Assembly: GCA_017304945.1 (NCBI GenBank)
Contig: JAFKLG010000060.1
Coordinates: 1-64,000 of the forward strand
Length of the DNA stretch: 64,000 nucleotides
Direction of reading: 5' to 3'
From: Rhodospirillales bacterium
GTDB lineage: Bacteria; Pseudomonadota; Alphaproteobacteria; Acetobacterales; Acetobacteraceae
Below are positions 36,041 to 45,425 of this stretch, one piece after another (the first letter of the stretch is position 1; each line of letters begins with the position of its first letter). The notes beneath the pieces were generated by a model. That model did not search any database and was not told the origin of the DNA. It saw only the letters and a program-made list of their open reading frames with translations. The position numbers and the translations under genes are program-made.

Positions 36041-37093
36041 ATGACCGAGGTCCGCATCGCCGGCCTGCGCAAGAGCTTCGGCGGCCAGCCGGCGCTGGTC
36101 GACGTCGCGCTCGAGGCCGCTCCCGGCGAGATGATCACGCTGCTCGGTCCGAGCGGCTGCGGGAAGACGACGACGCTGCGCTGCGTGGCGGGGTTCCTGG
36201 CGCCGGATGGCGGGGACATCCTGGTCGACGGGCGCAGCATCCTCGACGTGCCGCTGCGCCGGCGCGACTTCGGCGTGGTGTTCCAGAACTACGCGCTGTT
36301 CCCGCACATGACGGTGACGCAGAACGTCGCCTACGGGCTGCGCGTGCGACGGATCGGCGCGGCGGAGATCGCGAGCCGCGTTGCCGCCTCGCTCGCGGAG
36401 GTGGGGCTCACCGGCCTGGGCGATCGCCTGCCGCGCACCTTGAGCGGCGGGCAGCAACAGCGTGTCGCGCTGGCCCGCGCGCTGGTGATCCATCCGCGCC
36501 TGCTGCTGCTCGACGAGCCGCTCGCCAATCTGGACGCACAGTTGCGGCAGGAGATGCGCGCACTGATCCGCGCGGTGCAGCGGCGCCAGGGCATCACCGC
36601 CTTCTACGTGACCCACGACCAGGCCGAGGCAATGGCGAGCTCCGACCGCGTCGCGGTGATGGAGCGCGGGCGCGTCGCGCAATTCGCCACCCCGCGGGAG
36701 ATCTACCAGCGTCCGGTGTCCCGTTACGTCGCCGCCTTCACCGGGGAAGCGAGCGCGCTCGCGGTCACGCTCCGCGCGGCCCATGCGCCGGATCGCTACA
36801 CGGTCGGGCTGGGGGACGCGCAGATGGAGGTTCCGGGGGCGGCCGGCCTGTCGCCTGGCAGCCGGCATTTCCTGATGGTCCGTCCGCAGGCCGTGACGTT
36901 CGGCCCATCCGGCATTCCGGCGACGGTGCGGGAGGTGGCGTTCTTCGGCGCCACCCAGCAGGGCGAGGTCGAGCTGGCCGGCCAGGCGCTGCGCTTCGTG
37001 ACCGATCCGAACGAACGGGTGGTTGCCGGTGAAACGGTCCACGTGACGCTGGATCCGGCACATGCCTGGCTGATGCCGGAGGCGGCGGCATGA
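36041..37093 (+). CDS. ABC transporter ATP-binding protein (PotA-like)
   Basis: ATPase of the importer, 350 residues. Walker A GPSGCGKTT at residues 36-44, signature LSGGQQQRVALARAL, Walker B LLLLDEPLANLD, and a C-terminal TOBE-type domain after about residue 235. It starts ten bases after the binding protein and overlaps the first permease by four bases. Confidence 0.95.
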   Translation: MTEVRIAGLRKSFGGQPALVDVALEAAPGEMITLLGPSGCGKTTTLRCVAGFLAPDGGDILVDGRSILDVPLRRRDFGVVFQNYALFPHMTVTQNVAYGLRVRRIGAAEIASRVAASLAEVGLTGLGDRLPRTLSGGQQQRVALARALVIHPRLLLLDEPLANLDAQLRQEMRALIRAVQRRQGITAFYVTHDQAEAMASSDRVAVMERGRVAQFATPREIYQRPVSRYVAAFTGEASALAVTLRAAHAPDRYTVGLGDAQMEVPGAAGLSPGSRHFLMVRPQAVTFGPSGIPATVREVAFFGATQQGEVELAGQALRFVTDPNERVVAGETVHVTLDPAHAWLMPEAAA

Positions 37094-38040
37094 GCGCGGC
37101 CGACGCGTCGGCGGCGCGGCCTGCGCAGGAGGGTGCGCGCGTTCCTTCCGGACGCCCCCTCACCCCATCCCTCTCCCGCAAGGGGAGAGGGCGGTTGCGG
37201 GCGGGGCCCTGGCTGCTCGCGACACCGGCGATCGTGCTGCTGGTGCTGTTCCTCGGCGCGCCCTATGTCGACATGGTGGTGATGAGCCTGCGGACCGCCG
37301 GGCACGGCACGCCATACGGCACCGGCTTCACGCTGCACCATTACGCCGAAGCCCTCGGCAACCCGGTCTATCTCGGCGCGCTTGGACGCAGCCTGATGCT
37401 GGGCGCGATCGTCACCGCCGGGTGCCTGCTGCTGTCGTACCCGATCGCGCTGCATCTCGCGAAGGCCGGCCGCTCCCACCTGTTCTTCTATGCGATCGTC
37501 ATTTCGCCGCTGCTGGTGGGCGTGCTGGTGCGCAATTTCGGCTGGCTGATCATCCTCTCGGTCAGCGGACCGCTGAACCAGGTGCTGCGTGGTCTCGGCC
37601 TGATCGACATGCCGCTCCGCCTGCTGTTCACCCAGGGGGCCGTCGCGCTCGGCCTGATCCACGTCTTCGTGCCCTTCATGGTGCTGCCGATCGCGGGCGC
37701 GCTGCGGAAGATCCCGCCCGATCTCGCCGAAGCCTCCGACGCGCTGGGCGCCGGTCGCTGGTTCGGCTTCTGGCACGTCACCCTGCCGTTGAGTTTCCCA
37801 GGCATCCAGGCCGGCACCATCCTGGTGTTCGTGCTCTCGGTCAGCGCCTACGTCACCCCCGCGCTGCTGGGCGGACAGGGCCGCACCTTCCTCTCCATCC
37901 TCACCGTCCAGGAACTCCTCGGCTCCTTCGCCTGGCCGCTCGGGGCCACCCTCGCTTTGGTGATGGCCGCCGCGATGGGGCTCGTCGTGCTGGGCTTCCT
38001 GGCCGCCACCCGCCGCCTGGCCGAGAGGACGGCGCGATGA
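37090..38040 (+). CDS. ABC transporter permease (PotB-like), N-terminus extended by a palindromic repeat
   Basis: Inner-membrane permease with six helices and the EAA-type loop (EASDALGAGRWFGFWHVTLP). 316 residues from ATG 37090, which overlaps the ATPase stop (ATGA). The first about 38 residues are unlike a PotB start: residues 27-34 (TPSLSRKG) are translated from a GC-rich palindromic repeat at 37169-37191. The membrane part begins after it (GPWLLATPAIVLL). A TTG at about 37194, after a GGGGAGAGG site, is an alternative start that would avoid the repeat. Confidence 0.9.
   Translation: MSAADASAARPAQEGARVPSGRPLTPSLSRKGRGRLRAGPWLLATPAIVLLVLFLGAPYVDMVVMSLRTAGHGTPYGTGFTLHHYAEALGNPVYLGALGRSLMLGAIVTAGCLLLSYPIALHLAKAGRSHLFFYAIVISPLLVGVLVRNFGWLIILSVSGPLNQVLRGLGLIDMPLRLLFTQGAVALGLIHVFVPFMVLPIAGALRKIPPDLAEASDALGAGRWFGFWHVTLPLSFPGIQAGTILVFVLSVSAYVTPALLGGQGRTFLSILTVQELLGSFAWPLGATLALVMAAAMGLVVLGFLAATRRLAERTAR
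37169..37191. repeat. Palindromic repeat inside a permease reading frame
   Basis: CCCTCTCCC (37169-37177) and GGGAGAGGG (37183-37191) form a perfect 9-bp hairpin with a 5-base loop. With the preceding CCCCTCACCCCAT it looks like the widespread intergenic repeat of high-GC proteobacteria. Its translation keeps the frame open. Confidence 0.65.
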
Positions 38041-38819
38041 CCGTCCCGCTGCGCCTCGGCGCGGGCTTCGTCCTCGCGCTGATCTACGGCTTCATCCTGC
38101 TGCCGCTGGTGGTGGTGATCGCGAGCTCGCTGACCGCCGGCGAACTCATGCAGTTCCCGCCCCAGGGCCTGTCGCTGCGCTGGTTCGCGCGCTTCTTCGC
38201 CGACGAGGCGCTGATGCAGGCGCTCGTGCTGTCGCTGCGGGTCGCCGCGGTCACCACCGTCGCGGTCACCGTGATCGGCACCATGGCGGCGCTCGCCCAC
38301 CGCGCCCTGAGCGGGTGGGCCAGGCAATGGCTGCGCACCGGCCTGCTGCTGCCGCTGCTGCTGCCGGAACTGCTGACCTCGATCGGGCTGCTGTTCTTCC
38401 TCTACCGCATCGGGCTGGGCAAGACGCTGATCGGGCTGCAGATCGCGCATGCCGTGGTGACGCTGCCCTTCGCCTTCGTGTCGATCGCGGCGGCGCTCGA
38501 CCAGCTCGATCCGGCGCTGGAGGACGCGTCGAACAGTCTCGGCGCCAGCGGCTGGGACACGTTCCGCCACATCGTGCTGCCGCTGGTGCGCGGCGGGATC
38601 GTCACCGGCGCGCTGTTCGCCTTCGTGACTTCGTTCGACATGTTCACCGTGTCGTTCCTGCTGAAACCGATCGGCGGCAACACGCTGCCGCTCGCGCTGT
38701 TCGATTACCTTTCCTACGACTACGACCCGACCGCCGCGGCCGCCGCCGCGGTCAGCGTCGTGCTGGCGATCGCCGGTGTGGTCGTGATCGAGAAGCTGGT
38801 CGGCCTGCGCAACCTCTGA
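38037..38819 (+). CDS. ABC transporter permease (PotC-like)
   Basis: Second permease, 260 residues, six helices, EAA-type loop EDASNSLGASGWDTFRHIVLP. It overlaps the first permease (ATGA). Last gene of the oxygenase/ABC unit; a short weak inverted repeat (CCGGCG 38822-38827 / CGCCGG 38840-38845) follows and faces the convergent FUSC gene. Confidence 0.93.
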   Translation: MTVPLRLGAGFVLALIYGFILLPLVVVIASSLTAGELMQFPPQGLSLRWFARFFADEALMQALVLSLRVAAVTTVAVTVIGTMAALAHRALSGWARQWLRTGLLLPLLLPELLTSIGLLFFLYRIGLGKTLIGLQIAHAVVTLPFAFVSIAAALDQLDPALEDASNSLGASGWDTFRHIVLPLVRGGIVTGALFAFVTSFDMFTVSFLLKPIGGNTLPLALFDYLSYDYDPTAAAAAAVSVVLAIAGVVVIEKLVGLRNL

Positions 38820-38858
38820 CTCCGGCGGGCCCCCTCGCTCGCCGGCTCCAGGCGCCGC

Positions 38859-40925
38859 TCACGCCGGCACGGCATGCAGGCGCTCGACCACCCCCGCCAT
38901 CAGGCCCACCTGCCGGGCGAGGCGCATGATCGCGTCCGTCCCCGGCAGGTCCGGCCGCGCCGGCAGGTCAGGGTCGCCGGAGGCCACGTGCTGCAGCCCC
39001 GCGACGATCCACGCGCCCCAGCCGGCGAGCGCCGCATCCGGCACCGTCTCGCGCGCACCCGCCGCCTCGAACTGCAGGACCGACAGCCGGCCGGCGCAAC
39101 GCCGCAGCGCCGCGTCGATCACCAGCGCCGCCTCGAGCTGCCCGCTCTCATCCGACCGCAGCTCCAGCAGGGCACGGTTGATCGTCGCCTCGAACGTGTT
39201 GGTGGCGATGCCCGCCTCCCGCCGCGCGCGCTCCAGCGCCGACCCGTCGCCGGGGTGCAGCAGATGCGCGAACACGGCCTCCGCGTAGCGCGCATGCGCG
39301 GCCACCGCCTCCCGCCCGCCGGCGATGAGCTGTGCGGGCTCGCGCGTCGGCCACAGCATGAAGCTCGCCGTCACCGCGATCATCCCGCCCAGCGTGGTGA
39401 GCGCGGCGCGCGCGCCGGCGATCACCCATTCGCTGGTGCCGGGTTCGGCGCTCTCGACCAGCAGCACCACGAGCGGGGTGAGCCCGAACATGAACAGGCC
39501 GAGGCTGACCGACCGCACGGTGAACGCCAGGACCGAAAGCGGGAACATCGCCGCGGCAATCGACAACGGCGTCGTGCACACCGCGCCGATCACCGCCGCG
39601 ATGGCGCCCCCCGCCGCCGTGCCCAGCACCCGCTCCACCGCGCGCGCATAGGTCAGCGCGAAGAAGGGCTGCATGGTCGCGACGATGGTGATCGTCAGCC
39701 AATGGTCGTACGGCGTGAACCACCACATGGTGAAGGCGAGCGCCGGGGCCGCCGCCGTGACCGCGCGGGTGGCATGCCGCAGGATGGGGGATCGCCAGGT
39801 GAGATTCGTGCGCACCGGCAGCCAGAGCCGCTGCAGGAGCGGCGGTGGACGCCCGGCGGCATCGGCGCCGGCGATCAGGTTGGCGGGCACCGCCAGGGTC
39901 TGGACGATGCGCAGCCGCTCGACCAATCGCAGCATCAGGGCACGCAACGGAGCGCCCGAGTCCAGCGCGTCGGCCTCCCGCGCCAGCGCATCGATCGCAC
40001 GACGGATGCGCACCGAGGCGGCGGGATCGTCGGTCAGGATGATCTCGCCCAGCAGCACCAACAACGGACGTAATCGCCGCATCACGCGCCGGGCAACACT
40101 CCGCTCGGTCGGGTCGGCATGCTCCAGCAGCTCGCCGAACGCGATCAGCACGCCGAAGATCTGGTCCGCCGTTTCCAGCCGGATCAGGCTCTGTGCCGCC
40201 CGTGCGCCGGCCGGGCCCCGCGCGCGCAGCGTATCGACCACCTGGGCGCGCGCGGTTTCCAGCGCCTGTCGCACCGCCCCGCGATGGGCGCGGGCATGCC
40301 GCTCCCAGGCGGCCGCGTCCGCTGTCTGCGCACCCAGCAACGCGTGCAGGTCGCCCGCCAGCCGCGCGAGCCGGCGATAGGCCTCCGCCACCGCGCGGCG
40401 GGCCGGCAGGAACGGATGCAGCGGCCACAAGGCCAAGGTCAGGACCGTCGCCCAGAGCCCGCCCGCGACGAAGGCGCCGCCCAGCAGCGCGGCCTCGGCC
40501 GGATCGGCGATCCCGCGATCCAGCGACAGCACGATCACCGTCGAGAGCAGCGCGCCCACCAGTTGCGGCGCCTGGCCGTAGACGCGGCTGAAGCAGGCGC
40601 AGAACAGCGCGAACAGCCCGACCGGCAGGGCGATGGGCATGCCGAGATGGCGCACCAGGCCGAGGCTGGCGGTCAGCACCGCACCGATCACGGTGAAGCC
40701 CAGCAGCACCGGGACGCGCCGGCGGATCGGGCCACCCGGGTCGCAGATGCAGGTCAGCATGGCCGCGAGCGCCGCTTCGCCCAGCGGGCGCCAGCCGACC
40801 CACTCCTCGAGCGCGATGATCACGGCGACCGCGAGCGCGGCCCGCACGCCCTCCAGCACGCTGATCCCCTGACGGTTCAGGCTGATCGGCAGGCGCCGAA
40901 GGTCCTTCGGGATGTGGTCCGGCAT
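38859..40925 (-). CDS. FUSC family inner-membrane transporter
   Basis: 688-residue protein with the duplicated layout of the fusaric-acid-resistance (FUSC/MdtO/YccS) family: two sets of membrane helices (about residues 25-170 and 375-520), each followed by a long cytosolic segment. Such proteins export aromatic acids or drugs, usually with a periplasmic adaptor. No adaptor gene adjoins it. CAGGAGCCC precedes ATG 40925. Substrate not predictable. Confidence 0.85.
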   Translation of the reverse strand: MPDHIPKDLRRLPISLNRQGISVLEGVRAALAVAVIIALEEWVGWRPLGEAALAAMLTCICDPGGPIRRRVPVLLGFTVIGAVLTASLGLVRHLGMPIALPVGLFALFCACFSRVYGQAPQLVGALLSTVIVLSLDRGIADPAEAALLGGAFVAGGLWATVLTLALWPLHPFLPARRAVAEAYRRLARLAGDLHALLGAQTADAAAWERHARAHRGAVRQALETARAQVVDTLRARGPAGARAAQSLIRLETADQIFGVLIAFGELLEHADPTERSVARRVMRRLRPLLVLLGEIILTDDPAASVRIRRAIDALAREADALDSGAPLRALMLRLVERLRIVQTLAVPANLIAGADAAGRPPPLLQRLWLPVRTNLTWRSPILRHATRAVTAAAPALAFTMWWFTPYDHWLTITIVATMQPFFALTYARAVERVLGTAAGGAIAAVIGAVCTTPLSIAAAMFPLSVLAFTVRSVSLGLFMFGLTPLVVLLVESAEPGTSEWVIAGARAALTTLGGMIAVTASFMLWPTREPAQLIAGGREAVAAHARYAEAVFAHLLHPGDGSALERARREAGIATNTFEATINRALLELRSDESGQLEAALVIDAALRRCAGRLSVLQFEAAGARETVPDAALAGWGAWIVAGLQHVASGDPDLPARPDLPGTDAIMRLARQVGLMAGVVERLHAVPA

Positions 40926-41024
40926 GGGCTCCTGGCGGCGGGGCGGGCAGGACCATCCTCCAACCGTCCGCTCACGGGCAAGTGCTCCGGCCGCACGATT
41001 GCCGAGGTTATCGGATTGGCGTCG

Positions 41025-41921
41025 TCACTTACCCGCGCGGAGCACCGGGCGAGCCGGACCGCTGACCAGCCAGCAGCCGATCGAGGCGGTGACGAGGCCG
41101 AGGACCGACAGGCCGGTCAACCGCTCACCCAGCACCGCCCAGGCGAGGACGGCGACGGTGCCGGGCACCAGGTAGAAGGTGGCGCTGGTGCGGGCGGCCG
41201 ACCCGCGCGCGAGCATCGCGGCATAGAGCGCCATGCCGCCCAGCGACACCATCACCGTGTTCCAGGCGACGGACGCGATCACCACGTCGGACAGATCCCA
41301 GCGCGGCACCTCGAGCAGCCAGGTGGCGGCGACGGAGACGACGGCCGCCCCGAGAAACTGCGCGGTGACGCTGGGGAGCAACGGCACGCCGCGGCAGAAC
41401 CGACCGAAATACAAGGTGCCCGCGACGAGGCCGAGGACGCCGACGAAGGCGAGCACGAGACCCTGGAATCGCAGCGCGCTCTCGAAGGCCGCGTGCCCCA
41501 CCACGAGCCCCACGCCGGCCAGTCCGAGCAGGAGGCCGGCCCATTGGCGGGGGCGGAGCGGCTCGTGGAGGAGGATGACCCCCAGCGCGGCGGTCAGCAG
41601 CGGCGTGAGCGACTGCACCAGCGCGATCTGTGCCGAGGGCGCGCGGGTCAGTCCGACATGCGGCGCCATCAGGCCGACCGCGTTCAGCAGCACGCCGGCC
41701 ATGGCGCAATGCACCCACCGACCATTGGCGAGCGCGTGCCATGGCCGGCGAAGGAGCAGCATCGCGAGCACCAGCACCACCGCGCAGCCGGTCAGCCGCA
41801 CCGCCACGAACAGCAGTGGCGACAGATGCTGCAGACCGGCCCGCGCGGCGACGAAGGACGAACTCCACAACAGGACGAACCCGAACGGCGCCAGCCGCTC
41901 GAGCCCACGCGTGGTTCCCAC
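41025..41921 (-). CDS. EamA/DMT family transporter
   Basis: Ten-helix drug/metabolite transporter, 298 residues, starting at GTG 41921 and opening LAPFGFVLLWSSSFVAARAGL, the standard DMT start. The two EamA repeats are visible (second repeat ends EMR-like VLGERLTGLSVLGL). It begins five bases after the glutathione S-transferase stop, so the two are cotranscribed. The substrate is unknown. Confidence 0.88.
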   Translation of the reverse strand: MGTTRGLERLAPFGFVLLWSSSFVAARAGLQHLSPLLFVAVRLTGCAVVLVLAMLLLRRPWHALANGRWVHCAMAGVLLNAVGLMAPHVGLTRAPSAQIALVQSLTPLLTAALGVILLHEPLRPRQWAGLLLGLAGVGLVVGHAAFESALRFQGLVLAFVGVLGLVAGTLYFGRFCRGVPLLPSVTAQFLGAAVVSVAATWLLEVPRWDLSDVVIASVAWNTVMVSLGGMALYAAMLARGSAARTSATFYLVPGTVAVLAWAVLGERLTGLSVLGLVTASIGCWLVSGPARPVLRAGK

Positions 41922-41926
41922 CTCGC

Positions 41927-42544
41927 CTACGCCGCGGCGCTCGGCCGTGCCTTCATGCGCTCATACCAGGCCATGATCGCCTGGTTCTCCGGATTGAGCG
42001 GCTGTCCGACCCGGGCGCCGAACTCCAGGAAGCAGAACAGCGTGATGTCGGCGAGTGTCAGCCGCTCTCCGGCGATGAACGTCCGGCCGCGGATCAGCCC
42101 GTCCAACCAGCGCAGGCGTTCCTGTGCGATCTGCTTCAGGTCGTCGGCGGCCTGCGGGATGCAGTGGACGCGTGAACGGAACATCGCGAGCCCCTCGGAG
42201 AAGCGGAAGCCGGCGCCGAGCGGCTCGAGGATGTTGAGGTCGATGCGACGGGTCCACATTCGCGTCTCCGCCCGCTCCTCGGGCGTGCGGCCGATCAGGG
42301 TGGTGCCGGCCGGCCCGATCTCGTCGAGATACTCGCAGATGGCGGTGATTTCGGTCAGCACGAGCCCGCTGTCGAGCTGGAGGGCCGGTGTCTGTCCCGC
42401 CGGGTTCTTCGCCATGTAGTCCGGCTGCCGGTTCTCGCCGCCGCGGATGTCCACCGTCTGCACCGGGAGCCCCGAGATGCCGCGTTCGGCCATGAACATG
42501 CGGACCGCTTTCGGATTCGGGCCGACCGAGTCGTAGAACAGCAT
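41927..42544 (-). CDS. Glutathione S-transferase family protein
   Basis: 205 residues from ATG 42544 (GGGGAGA upstream). The N-terminal thioredoxin-like domain has NPAGQTPALQLDSG and the glutathione-binding LTEITAICEYL; the C-terminal helical domain has AGERLTLADITLFCFLEF. Likely conjugates or reduces electrophiles with glutathione. Cotranscribed with the EamA transporter. Confidence 0.92.
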   Translation of the reverse strand: MLFYDSVGPNPKAVRMFMAERGISGLPVQTVDIRGGENRQPDYMAKNPAGQTPALQLDSGLVLTEITAICEYLDEIGPAGTTLIGRTPEERAETRMWTRRIDLNILEPLGAGFRFSEGLAMFRSRVHCIPQAADDLKQIAQERLRWLDGLIRGRTFIAGERLTLADITLFCFLEFGARVGQPLNPENQAIMAWYERMKARPSAAA

Positions 42545-42654
42545 GCCGTCTCTCCCCATTCTTGCCGCCGACCATAGCATTGCCGGTGCAGCGGGCGAGG
42601 CATGGCCAGCGGGCGAGGGGGCGTTATGATCCGCGGGCACGAGGACGAGGCACG

Positions 42655-43665
42655 ATGATCACACGACGCAGCATGGTCGGGGCGAGCGCTGCCATGGCGC
42701 TGGCGGGCACTGCGCGACAGGGACTTGCCCAGTCGGGGACCGCGCCGCCGGCGGGGAGCCAGCCTGCAAGGACTCCGGCGATGCCCGCACCGGGCAAGCG
42801 GGCCTGGGCGGCGCAGCTACCGGTGGTGCGGATGGGCCTGCTGGGCGGCGAGAACGACGCCGACCGGCTGGCCCGTGTCGACACCTACAAGAAGCTGCTG
42901 GAGACCACGTTCCAGGTGCCGATCAAGCTGATGGTCGCCGCGGATTATGCCGGGGTCATCCAGGCCTTCGCCGCCCGCCAGCTCGAGGTGGCCTACATGA
43001 GCCCGGCCGCCTATGCCGCGGCCTGGATCGAGAGCCAGGGCGACGTGCGGCCGCTGGTGGTGACGCAGGAGCAGGACGGCAGCACGTCCTATGTCTCGGT
43101 CATGTATACCCGCACCGACAGCGGGATCATGTCGCTCGCCGACATGAAGGGGCACTCGCTCGCCTGGGCCGACCCGAACAGCGCCTCGGGCTACCTGCTG
43201 CCGAGGGCGGAGTTCCGCGCGATGGGGATCGACCCGGAGTCAGGCAAGTATTTCAGCCGCACCGGGTTTGCGGGCGGGCACGAGCAGGGCGTGGTCGCGG
43301 TGCTGAACAAGCAGTACGACGCGGGCATGACCTGGACTTCGGGCGTGGGCGACGTGGCGGACGGGTACAGCCGCGGCGCCCTGCGCATGATGGTCGACAA
43401 GAAGATGCTGGCGATGAACCAGCTCCGGATCATCTGGACGTCGCGCCCGATCCTGAATGGGCCGCTGACCGTGCGGAAGGACACGCCCGAGGCGTTCCAG
43501 CAGGACATGCTGGATTTCCACCTCGCTCTGCCGACCGCCCATCCGGACATCTACCACTCGGTCGACATGGGCAACGGCAAGGGCTGGGTGCCGGTGCAGC
43601 ATGCCGACTTCCAGCCCTTCATCGACATGCTGCAGCAGGAGGCGGCGCAGCGGCGTCGGCGCTGA
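42655..43665 (+). CDS. phnD: PhnD-like ABC transporter substrate-binding protein
   Basis: Phosphonate/phosphite-type binding protein of 336 residues. A twin-arginine-like signal (TRRSMVGASAAMALAG) is followed by a Pro/Ala-rich linker to about residue 50. Core blocks: VRMGLLGGENDADRL, VAYMSPAAYAAAW, ADPNSASGYLLPRAEF and DVADGYSRG. Ligands of PhnD-type proteins include phosphonates, phosphite and phosphate; which one is unknown here. Two permeases follow but no ATPase gene. Confidence 0.88.
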   Translation: MITRRSMVGASAAMALAGTARQGLAQSGTAPPAGSQPARTPAMPAPGKRAWAAQLPVVRMGLLGGENDADRLARVDTYKKLLETTFQVPIKLMVAADYAGVIQAFAARQLEVAYMSPAAYAAAWIESQGDVRPLVVTQEQDGSTSYVSVMYTRTDSGIMSLADMKGHSLAWADPNSASGYLLPRAEFRAMGIDPESGKYFSRTGFAGGHEQGVVAVLNKQYDAGMTWTSGVGDVADGYSRGALRMMVDKKMLAMNQLRIIWTSRPILNGPLTVRKDTPEAFQQDMLDFHLALPTAHPDIYHSVDMGNGKGWVPVQHADFQPFIDMLQQEAAQRRRR

Positions 43666-43670
43666 TCCGC

Positions 43671-44579
43671 ATGGCGGCGGTCGAGACCGGCGCGGTCGGG
43701 GCCGCCCCGGTCACCCCCGAGGCGATCGAGGCCGCCTGGCGTTCCCGGCGCCGCCTGCGCCTGGCGGCCGGGTTCGGCTGGGGCGTGCTGCTCTGTGCCG
43801 CGCTCCTCGTGTCCGCTCGGGTGTCGGAGGTCTCGCCCGCCGCGCTGTGGGACGGGCTGCCGCGCGCCTGGTCGTATTTCGACCGGCTGATCCCCGATCT
43901 GCGCGCGCCGGTGCTGCTGCGCGGGACCGAGACCGAGGGATCGCTCGCCTACTGGATGTACCGCGCGGATATCTGGCTTCGGCTGCTGTTCGAGACGAGC
44001 CAGATGGCGGCACTTGCGACGCTGTCCGGGGCGGCCCTCGCGCTGCTGCTGTGCTTCCCGGCCGCCGCCAACCTGGCGCCCAATCGCGCGACCTATGTGA
44101 TCTGCCGCCGGCTGCTGGAGCTGTTCCGCTGCGTGCCGGACATCGTCTATGCGCTGATCCTGGTGTGGACCTTCGGCGTCGGACCGCTGGCCGGGATCCT
44201 GGCGATCGCGCTGCACACGGTGGGCGCGCTGGGCAAGCTGTTCGCGGAAGCCGCGGAGAACGCGGACATGCGCGCCTGGGAGGCGATGACCGCGGTCGGC
44301 GCCACCTGGGTGCAGTCGGTGCGTTTCGCCATCCTGCCGCAGATCCTGCCGAACGTGCTGTCCTATGTGCTGCTGCGCTTCGAGATCAACGTGCGCGGCG
44401 CCACCGTGATCGGGTTCGTGGGCGCCGGCGGCATCGGGCAGGAACTCTACTCGGTCATCAGCTTCAACTACTACCAGGAGATCGGCGCCATCGTGGTGCT
44501 GATCGTGCTGGCGGTGTTCGCGATCGACCTGGTGTCCGAACGGCTGCGCCACCGCGTGATCGGGGCGGCGCCGCGATGA
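43671..44579 (+). CDS. phnE: PhnE-like permease (1)
   Basis: Inner-membrane permease, 302 residues, about six helices. PhnE marks: RRLLELFRCVPDIVYALI, TVGALGKLFAEAAENAD, and GFVGAGGIGQELY. The gene starts five bases after phnD. The stop overlaps the next start (ATGA). Confidence 0.93.
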   Translation: MAAVETGAVGAAPVTPEAIEAAWRSRRRLRLAAGFGWGVLLCAALLVSARVSEVSPAALWDGLPRAWSYFDRLIPDLRAPVLLRGTETEGSLAYWMYRADIWLRLLFETSQMAALATLSGAALALLLCFPAAANLAPNRATYVICRRLLELFRCVPDIVYALILVWTFGVGPLAGILAIALHTVGALGKLFAEAAENADMRAWEAMTAVGATWVQSVRFAILPQILPNVLSYVLLRFEINVRGATVIGFVGAGGIGQELYSVISFNYYQEIGAIVVLIVLAVFAIDLVSERLRHRVIGAAPR

Positions 44580-45403
44580 GCGACGCGGCCGAGTTCGCCG
44601 CGCTGAAGGCACGCTATCCGCGTGCATTCCGTGTACGCCCCGGCCAGCGTGCGCTGCGGATCGCCGGCGGGCTCGCGGCGGTCGCCTGGCTGATCGCGCT
44701 GCTCTGGTGGTTCGACATCAACCCGGCCCGCCTGAGCCGCGGCCTGTCGGGCTTGTTCGTGATCCTGCGCCAGATGGTGCCGCCCAGCCCGGGCGCGCAA
44801 TGGCAGGACATCCTGCAAGGACTGGCCGAGAGCGTGGCCATGGCGTTCCTGGGCACGTTCGTCGCCGCCTGTCTCGCGCTGCCGCTGGGCTTCCTGGGCG
44901 CGCGCAACGTGGTGGTGAACCTGCTGGCGCATTTCTCGATCCGCCGCGTGTTCGACGGAGTCCGCGGCATCGACCAGCTCATCTGGGCGCTGGCCTTCGT
45001 GCGCGCGGTCGGGCTGGGGCCGCTCGCCGGCGTGCTGGCGATCACCGCCGCCGAAGTCTTCGTGCTGGCGAAGAGCTTCGCCGAGGCGATCGAGAACGCC
45101 GATCCGCGGCAGCGCGAAGCGATCACCGCCGCCGGCGGCAGCCGGCTCGCCGAGATCCGCTACGGCCTGTTGCCGCAAGTGCTGCCGGTGCTGCTGGCGC
45201 AGGTCCTGTATGCCTTCGAGAGCAACACCAGGAGCGCGGCGATCCTCGGCGTGGTGGGCGCGGGCGGGATCGGGTTGCAGATCGCCGAACGCATCCGGGT
45301 GCGCTACTGGAACGAGGTCTCGTTCATCATCCTGCTGATCCTGGTCACCGTCGCGGTGATCGACTTCCTCTCCGCCCGCGTGCGCCGGCGACTGGTGCGC
45401 TGA
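44576..45403 (+). CDS. phnE: PhnE-like permease (2)
   Basis: Second permease, 275 residues. It shares the family marks with its neighbour: LPLGFLGARNVVVN, RGIDQLIWALAFVRAVG, ENADPRQREAITAAG and GVVGAGGIGLQI. The two probably form a heterodimer. The adjacent gene is convergent, so the phn unit ends here without a phnC ATPase. Confidence 0.93.
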   Translation: MSDAAEFAALKARYPRAFRVRPGQRALRIAGGLAAVAWLIALLWWFDINPARLSRGLSGLFVILRQMVPPSPGAQWQDILQGLAESVAMAFLGTFVAACLALPLGFLGARNVVVNLLAHFSIRRVFDGVRGIDQLIWALAFVRAVGLGPLAGVLAITAAEVFVLAKSFAEAIENADPRQREAITAAGGSRLAEIRYGLLPQVLPVLLAQVLYAFESNTRSAAILGVVGAGGIGLQIAERIRVRYWNEVSFIILLILVTVAVIDFLSARVRRRLVR

Positions 45404-45425
45404 GCGGGCCGGCGCTGCGCTCCCG

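Noticed and set aside
38874..42419. Long plus-strand open frames opposite the FUSC, EamA and GST genes
   Set aside because: Composition is Arg/Gln/His-rich shadow coding; the minus-strand frames give clear family proteins.
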